A DNA stretch of 64,000 nucleotides, taken from Petrosia ficiformis (Eukaryota > Porifera > Demospongiae > Haplosclerida > Petrosiidae). Positions 1 through 10,700 of this stretch are shown in pieces (the stretch's first letter is position 1; each line of letters begins with the position of its first letter). The notes beneath the pieces were generated by a model. The model did no database searches, was not told where the DNA came from, and saw only the letters and a program-made list of their open reading frames with translations. Made by a program: the position numbers and the translations under genes. Location of the stretch: assembly GCA_947044365.1 (NCBI GenBank), contig OX345648.1:660001-724000 (forward strand), read 5' to 3'.

Positions 1-330
1 CCATTTTCCAAACATTTAGCATTTGTCTGGACAAATTGTCTGAACTATAAGAAACGTACAATGAGATAAGAACAGTAACCTCACAGTGATGTTAATTGTT
101 AGTTAAAAGCAGTCACGGCCTAGTGGGTTACTTCTACACCTAATAAGTTATAAATGGTCACAGTGCTGGTTTGTGAGACTTTTTTCCAGACAAAATCCAC
201 AACTTACTGGTCAATGAAGTGCTGTACTGGTCTATTACACATATACAAACCTACCTTTGCAGGAATTTATTACTGAAAGGTCCGGTCACAGACGCTCACA
301 TAGACCTCTTCAGTGTGAAATGAGTGGATA
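1..330 (+). repeat. Dispersed SINE-like repeat, copy 1
   Basis: Positions 20-220 match 57180-57400 in order (CTGGACAAATTGTC, CAGTAACCTCACAGTGA, GGCCTAGTGGGTTACTTCT). Positions 222-330 match 40000-40120 almost base for base. The GGCCTAGTGGGTTA block resembles a tRNA A box, so a tRNA-derived SINE is plausible, but the B box is decayed. The end runs straight into a 68-bp satellite array, as it also does at 40120. Confidence 0.6.
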
Positions 331-560
331 ATCATGTATTAACCTCATGACATTAAACTATACACTATATTACATATAAGTTATTGAGTTACAGTATAAT
401 CATGTATTAACCTTATGACATTAACCTATACTATATTACATATAAGTTATTGAGTTACAGTATAATCATGTATTAACCTTATGACATTAAACTATACACT
501 ATATTACATATAAGTTGTTGAGTTACAGTATAATCATGTATTAACCTTATGACATTAACC
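325..560 (+). repeat. 68-bp satellite array (forward), about 3.5 units
   Basis: Tandem units contain TCATGTATTAACCTTATGAC, ACTATACACTATATTACATA and TTATTGAGTTACAG. The same unit recurs at 690, 13890, 16500, 40112, 42700, 44115, 49500 and 57740, in both orientations. Confidence 0.85.
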
Positions 561-689
561 TATACATATAACGTCATCACAGCCTAATTTGGAGATCATT
601 TCAAGTTACTTCCTTAATTGTTTCAGTTCGTTATACATGTACAAAGTCTGTTCACATTCACTGTGACTTCAAAATTATAATGTATTGAT

Positions 690-979
690 TTTATATGTAA
701 TAAAGTATAATAGTTTAATGTCATAAGGTTAATACATGATTATACTGTAACTCAATAACTTATATGTAATATAGTGTATAGTTTAATGTCATAAGGTTAA
801 TACATGATTATACTGTAACTTAATAATGAAGCAATGGATTGAAAGTTGACATACACAAAAAAGAATGGGATAATTATATGAAAATGTTGCTGGTAAAAAG
901 ATTGTTGGTTATTCCAAACTAAAGTTATGAACTTCTTTTTGAGGGCATGGTGAATGTGAATGACCTTTAATGTTGTGAT
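690..979 (-). mobile_element. Inverted-repeat element with 68-bp core, partial copy
   Basis: Two reverse-orientation 68-bp units (about 690-830) are followed by the conserved flank CAATGGATTGAAAGTTGACA, AAGAATGGGATAATTATATG, TTCCAAACTAAAGTTATGAA. The copy ends in GGTGAATGTGAATGACCTTTA at about 975. That terminus is the reverse complement of the left end of the copies at 5747 and 16376. Confidence 0.7.
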
Positions 980-1240
980 GTATCTTGTTTACTGGATGAT
1001 TTCATTACATAAGATTATCTAATTGTTAGGAGTTTGGAACATGACTACAACACTAATTTATCATGTTATTCTAATGCATTCATGTACAAACATCCTTCCT
1101 TATAAGAATTCATTAAACATTCTATATCGGATTGACGGATGACTCCTATTCACAATTAGACTACAGTCTCCTGTACCAGCAACGGGTCTTTAATGATTGC
1201 TCCTGGAGCCATTGCTGAGAAAAATGGTATATATACCTTT
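980..1240 (+). repeat. Diverged segmental repeat, copy 1
   Basis: GATGATTTCATTACATAAGA, CTAATTGTTA, a block near TACATGTACAAAC and AGACTACAGTCTCCTG recur in the same order at 2300-2525. Part of it recurs at 3548-3640. No coding potential was seen. Confidence 0.5.
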
Positions 1241-1469
1241 ATAAATTGTTTTTTTTACATGTAACAGTTATTGTATTGCATAATAGTGATCTACGTTCTA
1301 GTCAATTAACAAGTTAAGTGGTTGTTTGTTTACAATAAATATTAATATTAGTGGCCAACAACTAGTAATATTGATATGTGATACTATTAATCAAAATTCC
1401 GCAGTTCTAGTAGAGGGAGAGAGTAATGTGATATATAATATTATGTGTACTAATTCATCTATCCAATAG

Positions 1470-1700
1470 TAACTATAACTAAAACTAAATCCCCTTTAGT
1501 ACGGCACTGTGACTTTTAGTTATCTAAACTATAACTAAATTACAAGTCTACTGTAATAACTATAACTAACTAAAATGAAAATTGGTCACTTTTAACTAAA
1601 ACTAAAACACTTTGTAAATATAATATTAATGATTTAATTAACTATAACTATAACTAAAATTGTGACATACTATAACTAAAAGTTGTCATACACTAATAGG
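1470..1700. repeat. TTAGTTA/TAACTAA dispersed repeat
   Basis: Runs of TAACTATAACTAAAA and CCCTTTTAGTA form many short inverted repeats. Further copies lie at 2020-2155, 3060-3310, 22130-22220, 23850-24300, 32700-32850, 46720-46850 and 48940-49120. Confidence 0.6.
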
Positions 1701-2299
1701 CATACTTGTAAATTCTTTAATGTGGTGTTTCTCAACATTCACCTGTCATCATAATAAGTCATCTATGAAAAACGATATACTTGTGATTACCATGGTTACT
1801 ATGAAGTGGAATGCACTCTCTTTTAATTACTTAATTAGATATGAGTATATTTGTCTCCAAACTGTTGTGTGAATTTCTATTACTTCTGCTTTTCCTGAGG
1901 AGATGAGAGAAAATAAATAGTGTTCTTTGTAGGGATTAGTGTTGTTTTAGTATGACAATAATGACCACTTTTAGAATAATCTAGTTTCTTGCAATTTAGT
2001 TAGTTAATCAGCTAAAATAATATTAGGCTTACTAAAAGGGTTTTAGTTTTAGTTAACTAACTACATTATTGACCAATTTTCATTTTAGTTAGTTACAGTT
2101 ATTACAGTAGACCTGCAATTTAGTTATAGTTTAGTTAACTAAACAACACAGGGATCAAAGATGATGGCTGTCCTTAAATTTCAATTGCAAGTAATAAGGT
2201 TAACTCTGTTAATATGTAGTCTATGCCTTTGTCCCCCTAGATAAGGCGTTACAAGTAACCACTAAGTGAGTATAATTTTATCAGATTATATTCACATCT

Positions 2300-2525
2300 C
2301 AGTTAGATGATTTCATTACGTAAGATTGGCTAATTGTTAAATATTAAACCATGCTTCTGCACCTACTTTATGTTCTGTCTGATGAATACATGTACCAACT
2401 TCCCCTCTTGTAGGACTTCATTAATTTCCCATTTATAGATGATTATCTTTTATGGTTGTTACGTGTCGACGCCCTGTTTATATTTAGACTGTAGTCTCCT
2501 GCAACCTTTTATTATGCTTAAGTAT
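2300..2525 (+). repeat. Diverged segmental repeat, copy 2
   Basis: Collinear with 980-1240 (GATGATTTCATTACGTAAGA, GACTGTAGTCTCCTG). It is followed at 2521 by a fragment of the 68-bp satellite unit. Nothing coding is visible from 2560 to 3050. Confidence 0.5.
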
Positions 2526-3059
2526 TGAGTTACAGTATAATCATATATTAACCTTAGGATTTTATCCACAATTTTGTGTTAGGGAGAGGAAAGAATCCCT
2601 CATGTGAAGCACACTGCTCCTGGGGAAGTGTGGGGTGCTCCCCCAGGAAATTTTAAACATTCAGGCCCTTTGAGGTTGGTTCTGGGGCCACAGAAAGCTT
2701 GTAGCTTGTAGCTGAGATGTTGTTGCATGTTGAAATAAGTTTGGTCTGAAATCTAGGAGATGGGATATGCTGTATGTAACCCTCACATCCTAATTTTGAG
2801 ATCATTATGAATGTGAACAAAATGTAGTATAATGATATTGTTTTTTAATCAGTACTGTGATAGCCTAGTGTTTGAAATGGATTTCAGTGAGTGCTATTCA
2901 TGTAAACATAAAGTAGATTGATTTAAATCTTATGAAGTGTGATGCAACAAATTATTATATTTGTCATAACAGGATAATCTACCGCCTGAAGAAAGTAATT
3001 TTAGAATTGGGAATTCTTTTTTGTTTGTCATTTTTGAATACTTGAGTATTTAGCAGTGT

Positions 3060-3310
3060 GTAACTAAAACTCCTTTTAGTAAGGCACTGTGACTTTTAGT
3101 TAATTAAATTATAACTAAATTACAAGTCTATTGCAATAACTATAACTAACTAAAATGAGATTGTAATACTAAACCCATCCAAGGCTAATATTGTTTTACT
3201 ACTACAATTTTCATTTGGAATAGACTTGTAATTTAGTTATAACTAAAATAATATTTTAGTTAATTAAAAGTTCAAATTTTGAGAAACTAGCTATACTATA
3301 ACTATATGTC
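3060..3310. repeat. TTAGTTA/TAACTAA dispersed repeat
   Basis: Same family as 1470-1700: CTCCTTTTAGTAAGGCACTG, TATAACTAAATTACAAGTCT and their complements lie on opposite halves. Confidence 0.55.
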
Positions 3311-3550
3311 ACACAACTAATAAATACTCTAAAAACTTATAAGTAATCAAAAGTACTCGTAAGTACTTATTGAGTATTTATTGAGTACTGTAAGTACTCA
3401 AATACTACTCATAAATAGTTATAAGTACTTATTGACTACTTATGAGTACTTATGAGTACTTACGAGGACTTATTGAGTTCTTCAAGTACTTAAGAAGTTA
3501 AGAGTACTTTTGAGTGCTTATAAGTACTTATATCTATTTATGAGTAATAT
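3310..3550. repeat. AAGTACTTATGAGTACTTA simple-sequence tract
   Basis: A degenerate tandem of the palindromic words AGTACT and TAAGTACTTA. A shorter relative lies at 15540-15620. Confidence 0.7.
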
Positions 3551-3799
3551 TAATTTTAGCTGTTGACTACCTGTTTATAATTAGGCTGTATTTCCCACAC
3601 CAGCAGTAGATCTTTTATTATTGCTTTTGGAGTATCGTAAATACATTTATGTAGTAGAAGCGGTTGGTGAAGTTGTTTATCCATTAACATAAGTACTGGA
3701 CAGGAAATACATCAAGGGGATTTGGTAGTGAGGTGGGTGGATTATTACACACATGAACTGATTTAATTAACCCTACTCAACCTAGATCCTGCAGTTTGA

Positions 3800-3995
3800 A
3801 GGAACAAGGTCCCTTACAACCTATGGTTCAGTGAAACATGGCCCTATGGTTCAGTGAAACGTGGTCCCTTAGACCCCACGGTTCAGTGAAACTTAGACCC
3901 TATGGTTCAGTGAAACATGGTCCCTTAGACCCCACGGTTCAGTGAAACTTAGACCCTATGGTTCAGTGAAACATGGTCCCTTAGACCCTATGTTT
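3800..3995 (+). repeat. GGTTCAGTGAAAC tandem repeat
   Basis: GGTTCAGTGAAAC recurs about seven times. Short and long units alternate (with and without TGGTCCCTTAGACCC), giving a higher-order period of about 56 bp. Confidence 0.85.
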
Positions 3996-5746
3996 TAATT
4001 TAACACTCACTGATACTCCGATAGCAATAATTAAAGATCCAGTGTCGGTATCGGAGATACCGCATTATATATTTGTAGTTGTGTAATGAGAATTAAAATA
4101 TACATGATGTCTTGCTAAAAGCTCTCTTATAATGTATCATCAGATGTGTCTTCACTTATAAATTCCTGCTAAACATTTGGAATCCCAGTGACTACCAGCA
4201 TTTTTTCACTTTCCTCTTACAGCCTTATTCATAAAATCTAGTATTTATTTCAATGGATTTTAAAAATGTGAAATGAAATAATACTGAATCTCACAAACGA
4301 GTAATTGCTTCATATTCTCATATCCTCAACTAATATATTGAGTTGTGTAAATAATGTTTACATTAAATAAAAATTGTTTTCATAAGTTTGCTTTGATAAT
4401 CAAAATAATTCCACATTTGTTTAATTAATTACTAAAATAGAGGTATGTAAATATTCAGTTGTTAATTAAAACCAAAACGAAAAACTTCTTAACAAATTAA
4501 TATATTAGTTTGGATTTGGTAATTATAACTAAAATGGTTCTATTAGTATTTATGGATACTTACGACACTTATGAGCATATGTAGGATTCAACAATTAAAA
4601 CTTGAATGGTTCTACTAGTATTTATGGATACTTACGATACTTAGTAGGATTCAACAATTAACAATTTCATTCTTGCTGATTTTAAGAATTTTACTATGAA
4701 ACACGTTTCTATTCCAGTAAAGATGAGTCACTGGTTCTATAAAACCTGGTAAAAAGATTAGAGAGGGAGAGAGGGAGAGAGGGAGAGAGGGAGGGAGGGT
4801 GTGTAACAACTTTGATGAAAGTCCCAAGATCTTGCTTGGAAGTTTTCTCAGTGAGGATTATTGTGATGATGCTAGAAACACTTCACTTGCAGATGCTTTA
4901 ACGTCGATGACACTTCATGAGGTATAGTTATATTAAGTTCATCGAATGAGGTTTCAATTAACTATTACATGAATTATCCATTTACAGCTTAAATACTATT
5001 TCAAATTGGTCTTTGAAGCACTTAACTTAACACTTCCTCCATTCCTCTCAAGAAAGATTCAGCGTTGATTTTACCTTATAGCAAAATGCATTTATCAGCT
5101 AATAGTTCTAACACAATCACTGCTAACAGTAATATTTCATCTGCCTATTATTACACATCATTTCAAACATCTTAAGTAACTGCATGCAACACTCACCAAA
5201 TCATCAAACTCTAGTTTATGGATCAATGTTTGCAATATCTTGCTCATATGTAGTTATAACTTCATTTATCAAATTGCTGAAACAAGATCAATTATTTTGC
5301 TTAGGAGCCCAATAACAGAAAGTGGAAGACTAGTTTTTAAAGAGTGACGATAAGCAGACATTTAATTAGATTGATCAAACTATATGTCTGACCATCTGTT
5401 AGTATTTGTAGAGACCAGATACATTTGTGTAATTGTATCTATCTATACCTTGAAGATCACCAAAGTTAGCTAGCCATTAACCAACTCATTTGAAATAGAC
5501 TCACCAACTAACAGGTAAATGTGATCAGAGCAGGTGAGAATGAACTGTTCAGCAATTATATATCAATAAGTGTTTTGATATTTATTAAATAGTTTACAAG
5601 TTGATATTGTGAATTGCATATATGAATATCGAGGCTTCTTACTACCATTGCAATGGTTTCACGTGCAACATTCTTCACATGGTTTACATGAGCTGGAATA
5701 TCATCCAACCCTATACAGGAAACATCATTACAATTGTAGTATACAG

Positions 5747-5995
5747 TAAAGGTCATTCACGTTCACCATGACCTCAGATAAATAAATGTTCATAACTTTA
5801 GTTGGAATCTCCAAAAATCTTCTTTCCCACACCATTTTTATATAATTATTCTTCCCGTTCTTTTTTGTGTATGTCAAATTTCAATCCATTATCTCATCAT
5901 TGAACTACAGTATAATCATGCTCACGATACTTAACTATACACTATAAAGTCATTATCACCCAATTTTGAGGTCATCGTGAACACAAACAAACTTT
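5747..5995 (+). mobile_element. Inverted-repeat element with 68-bp core, minimal copy
   Basis: A 16-base subterminal inverted repeat at 5761-5776 (GTTCACCATGACCTCA) matches the complement of 5967-5982 at 15 of 16 positions. The interior has the family's conserved flank (TTTTTTGTGTATGTCAAATT, TCAATCCATTATCTCATCAT) but only one degenerate satellite unit. This small copy shows that the ends and the array belong to one element. No transposase was seen. Confidence 0.65.
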
Positions 5996-6292
5996 AAGAG
6001 CTATTTGTTTTAAAGCATGCTTATATCTATGACATATTTAATAACGACACAAGTAACCTCATGTTCTTTAAAACGTTTATCGAAATAATTACATCATTAA
6101 TGTTTGCAATAATGTGAATCAATATACACAATTACAATTGCTAAATGGCATATAATACACGATGTAATATTAATGTTGTATATCTTTAGGTAGGTCAGGA
6201 ATAAACTTTTCATGTTATGTATACATGGATACTGGTTCTTGGATGATTGGTGAATGGTGAGAATAGTAACAATAGAAAAAATAGAGGATATT

Positions 6293-7291
6293 TTACTGTA
6301 GGCCAGACGATGAAACTGGAAAAGTCACGAAAGGCATGTTTCCTGGATTTCTGAGCATGGGTGGTAATTGTGATGGAGGCTCAGATGCTTGTCTGGCCCG
6401 TATCCATAACGACAGTGTCATATTCGCATCTTTTAGTAATCTTCTAAGACTGTTGATCTCGGCTTTTAGTACTTCAATTTCCTGTTTTAGCTTTTGATTT
6501 TCTGTGATTGCATCTTTGGCTCTAACAAGTTCATCTTCTACTTTCTTTCTTTTCATCTCCCTTGAACGTTTAGCAGCTTGGTTATTCTTTTTCCTTCTTT
6601 CCCAATACCTGTCGTCTTTTTTGTTATCTGGAACGGGATTCCGTTTCTTTCTAACTGGTTCATCTATATCATTATCGGATGCAGACATGTGGTCACTGGT
6701 AGTCAAACATATGGATGAACCATTATCATGAGGACTAACAGGTGGAGAAAACGAGTTATCTTTCGAACACTCCTGAAGTCTATCCAAAAGAGAATCTTCG
6801 CTACCACAATGATTATGGTGGTTGCTATTACTATTACTGTTCTGAAGATTCCTGTGCTCAACATTATTAATTTTAATTTTACCAGCAGACGATACTGATG
6901 CATCATGCCAATGTTGCTGATATGATCCTGTAATAAAAATAAAAATATATAAATAATCCACCATGGATAACTATTATAATTATTATCTTTCTGCAACCTT
7001 TCAATACCTGAACATACTGGCAAATACCAAAGAGGCTCTGATTTTAGTGCAACATGCTTGCAAGAAGGTTTGATAAATAGTGAGTTGCAGGCTGGAGCAG
7101 AGCAGTACATTACTGAAGTACTTTCAAACAAATTAGTTGCAGTATTGTTATTATAAAATTTTTAGGGTGTGGCTAATCATTGCCATATTTTCAAGCTCAC
7201 CAAAAATTCCATTGTACTCAGCTGTTACAGATAGGCCATTCTGTTGAAAGAGCCCAGTATTGGTTGTCGAGGGTGTCCTAACCTCTTCCAT
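6293..7291 (-). CDS. PAR/NFIL3-like bZIP transcription factor
   Basis: Three coding exons read leftwards: 7291-7201, 7112-7008 and 6927-6293. Both introns are GT-AG and phase 1, so the frame is continuous for 276 residues. The C-terminal half has the PAR/NFIL3/CES-2 hallmark: PVPDNKKDDRYWERRKKNN then QAAKRSRE as the basic region (about residues 165-194). A leucine zipper follows (about 196-231) with heptad leucines and an asparagine at an a position. The N-terminal half has no recognised domain and includes an Asn/Ser/His-rich stretch near residue 93. Family members bind DNA as dimers in the nucleus and regulate circadian, developmental or survival genes; the role here is unknown. A TATA box lies about 90 bp upstream of the ATG. 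The assignment to PAR versus C/EBP-like is by eye. The gene lies upstream of, and opposite to, the first visible DARS1 exon. Confidence 0.88.
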
Positions 7292-7378
7292 ATTGCGACT
7301 AAGTAAAATGAAAGGTGACGATGCGTTATCGACACAGTTGCACAGAAACTACGATAAATTGTCCTTTCCACACGTCCA

Positions 7379-7386
7379 CTTTATAA
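7379..7386 (-). promoter_or_regulatory. Putative TATA box of the bZIP gene
   Basis: TTATAAAG on the minus strand, 88 bp upstream of the bZIP ATG. A start of transcription about 30 bp downstream would leave a 5' leader of about 60 bases. Confidence 0.5.
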
Positions 7387-7710
7387 CTCCTTATTTGAGA
7401 ACAATTCTTTGATCTGGATTACTGCATTAAAAAAAAAAAACGTCCAATATAAGGCAAGTACTCCTTTGGATGCTAGGGTGGGATTGGCGCATGAAATACG
7501 TAAGGCGATGTCGTAGATGATATCAATGACGTTTTTTGTATCATTTACGGAGAATAAATAGTAAATTTCGTAGTATATTAAGGATATACATGATTAATTA
7601 ACGATAATTTTTTCCTGTGACGAAAAGCACGCTTTATTGTTTGCCAGCAGTTATTTAACACTAAACAATTAATCTTTGATTTCTTTCCAACATGCATGTA
7701 ACACATACAG

Positions 7711-10700
7711 CTGCTAGTGAAGGTGGAGCAAATGTATTTGAAGTAACATACTTTAAAGGTATATAATTATATATATATTAAGATTTTTATCAATGGTATC
7801 AAGTATTCAAGTATGATACTGATTTCACTTGTGCTCAATAATTACATTAATTTTGCCTTTATAGAATCTAAAATGAGCATGGGATGTAAAATTAATACTA
7901 AATGGGTATGACATTAAATAACGGTGTGGTAAACTACAGTGGAACTCCTTCTAGTGAGGACACCCTGTCGCTATATTATGGACACTTAATACAAATGTCC
8001 CAAACTGTGCTAAACATAATATACATTTGCCCATGAAATGAGGACACCCCTGTAATTGGGACACTTTGTCCCAACCCAAGGGTGTCTAGTACTAGAGTGG
8101 AACCGGAATAGAGGGGTTCCACTCTAGTACTAAAGTACCAGGTATCACTATTAAAATATTAGGATTTCATACGGGGGAGGGTGGCTGTGATCTCCCCCTC
8201 CCACACAGTGCAAAAGGCTACTATAAAAGCAGCTAGCTGTTCAATTATTGTGGTTTTTGAATATTTACACCTCTGGAACCTTTTTAAAATATCATCACTG
8301 AGCTACAGAAGTAACCTCAGAGAACCTAGATTTAAAATTTTTATTGGGAGGGGGGGGGGGGGGGGTGGTTGTGTGCATATACTATACTCGGGCTTCCCTA
8401 TGATAAATTTGCTGAGCTTCAAATATTAGTCAGTTAGTTAGGTCTTTCAGAGCTGTGGTTCCGCTGGTTAAAATACTGTTCTTCGGCTTAGATCAGCTAG
8501 GTTTGAAGCTAGGTTTGAGATAACGAGATTAGTACAATCCTACACTCCTTTGCCATCAAAGGTGTTCAGTGGCTCAGTTAGTAGGAGTGTCTGACTTGAT
8601 ATCAGAAGGTCCTGGATTTAATCCCTAGTTGCATTCCTGGCTTCTTTCAGTTTTCCTTTGTTTGTAACTCTCTCATGTCCCTTGATGTTGTGTTTATATA
8701 GTGTCACAGATACACTATAAACTCAGTGGAGACTAGGCGACAACTAACTTTTGTTACAAAAAAATGAGTTTATTTATACAGAGATGAATCATAAGATAGC
8801 TCTGGAACAACAAACACTATACAATGCTGCACTGATAATAATAATTAATAGACATAAAACATCATCATTGTCTTATCATTGTACATTGAGAAGTCAATTA
8901 GTCTCGATATCGTGACATATAGTATGGTATAAGAACGTATATAGGCATTGTTGGGGTTGCTTAATTGTGTTCTCACTCTTGGATGACATTAGTGTTATTG
9001 TTGTTACTTAGTTTGGACATATACCCAAAAGAAACAATTAGTATCCAGGAAGACTAATGTTAGACTTCCCAGATACCAGGAAACAATTAGTATCCAAAAA
9101 GACTAATTTAGACTTTCTGGATACAAGGAAACAATTAGTATCAGGAAAAATAATGTTACACTTAATGGATACCAATTTTTGTTGTGTTCTTTTACAAAAA
9201 TATAAAATTTTAATAAAGATTATAAAATTTTAATAGAGATTATAAGATTGGTTAGTTCAGTTTAATATCATCAATAACAGAGACTCGATTAGTGAAGTGA
9301 CCTAGCAATTAAGAGTAAATGTTTCGTCATGATTTTATTTGGTTTAGTTGGTAAAGGCTACCGTGTAATCTGCTATATACTCAAACTCCATTTTGGAGTT
9401 GTTCAATCTTAGATCTGTTCATTTTCTTTTCTTTAGGACAAGCATATCTCGCTCAGAGTCCTCAACTTTATAAACAGATGGCCCTGACTGCAGATTTTGA
9501 TCGAGTCTTCACTATTGGAGCAGGTAACTGCACCCACTGTATAGTAGGATTTCTTTGTTGGCAAATATTTCATCTTAACTTTGTAAGATTGATTCATGAA
9601 CATCAAATGCTCTTCACTAGCGAAGTTTCTATGGTTTTTTAACTATAGTATGTATTTATTAGTTTTCAGGTCTGAGGATTTAAACATACCCTATACCACT
9701 AGTATGTATTTATTAGTTATCAGGTCTGAGGATTTAAACATACCCTATACCACTAGTATGTATTTATTAGTTTTCGGGGCTGAGGATTTAAACATACCCT
9801 ATACCACTAGTATGTATTAATCAGTTTTCAGGGCTGAGGATTCAAACATACCCTATACCACTAGTATGTATTTATTAGTTTTCAGGGCTGAGGATTCAAA
9901 CACTCACCGTCATTTGTGTGAGTTTGTTGGACTTGATGTTGAAATGACATTCTTTGAACATTACCATGAGGTAAATAACTCACTAGTGTGTTTGTTATAA
10001 TAATTATAATTATATATTAGTTATCACAAAGCAAATGCATTATGTAATTGAGGCCTTTATTGTTTCCACGCTAGTGCCCACATTAAAAACTAGGGCTCCT
10101 GAGATTCTGAAATTGATTATCGCTAACTTCAAAGCGATTCATAATTGATTAAAATCAGTGGGAGTAATTAGGCCAATTAAGTCAATTAATACAGGAAACT
10201 ACTCTCATTTGATGATCAAAAAGGCTTCCTGTCACTTACATATTGTTATCGCATGCTCGAAAAGTATGTTTTCTGGAATAATTAGCATAATCAATATCAC
10301 AGACTAATCAGAAGAATTTTCAATATCGATTGATTAATCGATTAATCATCCCAGCCCTATAATAAACTCATATTGTACTCTATTTGGTGCTATAAGAATT
10401 CTACCACAATATCTTAATGCTTATGTGAATTTTTAAAGTGCTGGCAGGTGATGCCTTTCCTGCAATCTCATTGGTCAGAATTTAATGAGATGTATTAAAT
10501 ATATAATATATGCACGAATATATATTGTTGGGAATTCCAAACCCAAATCTTGGCCTCACCTTGTCCAAAGAAGACTTATCCTTTCAGCCCTATAATAAAC
10601 TCATATTGTACTCTATTTGGTGCTATAAGAATTCTACCACAATATCTTAATGCTTATGTGAATTTTTAAAGTGCTGGCAGGTGATGCCTTTCCTGCAATC

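Noticed and set aside
6504..6731. Plus-strand 75-codon frame
   Set aside because: Antisense shadow of the bZIP exon.
8560..8640. Functional tRNA with UGA anticodon
   Set aside because: The A and B boxes and anticodon stem are tRNA-like, but there is no long variable arm expected for tRNA-Ser and acceptor pairing is poor. A SINE head fits better.
9596..9820. Small protein of repeated [22 protein letters not shown] units
   Set aside because: It is the translation of the 54-bp duplicated exon start. It lacks its own promoter and ends in a stop in the fourth unit.
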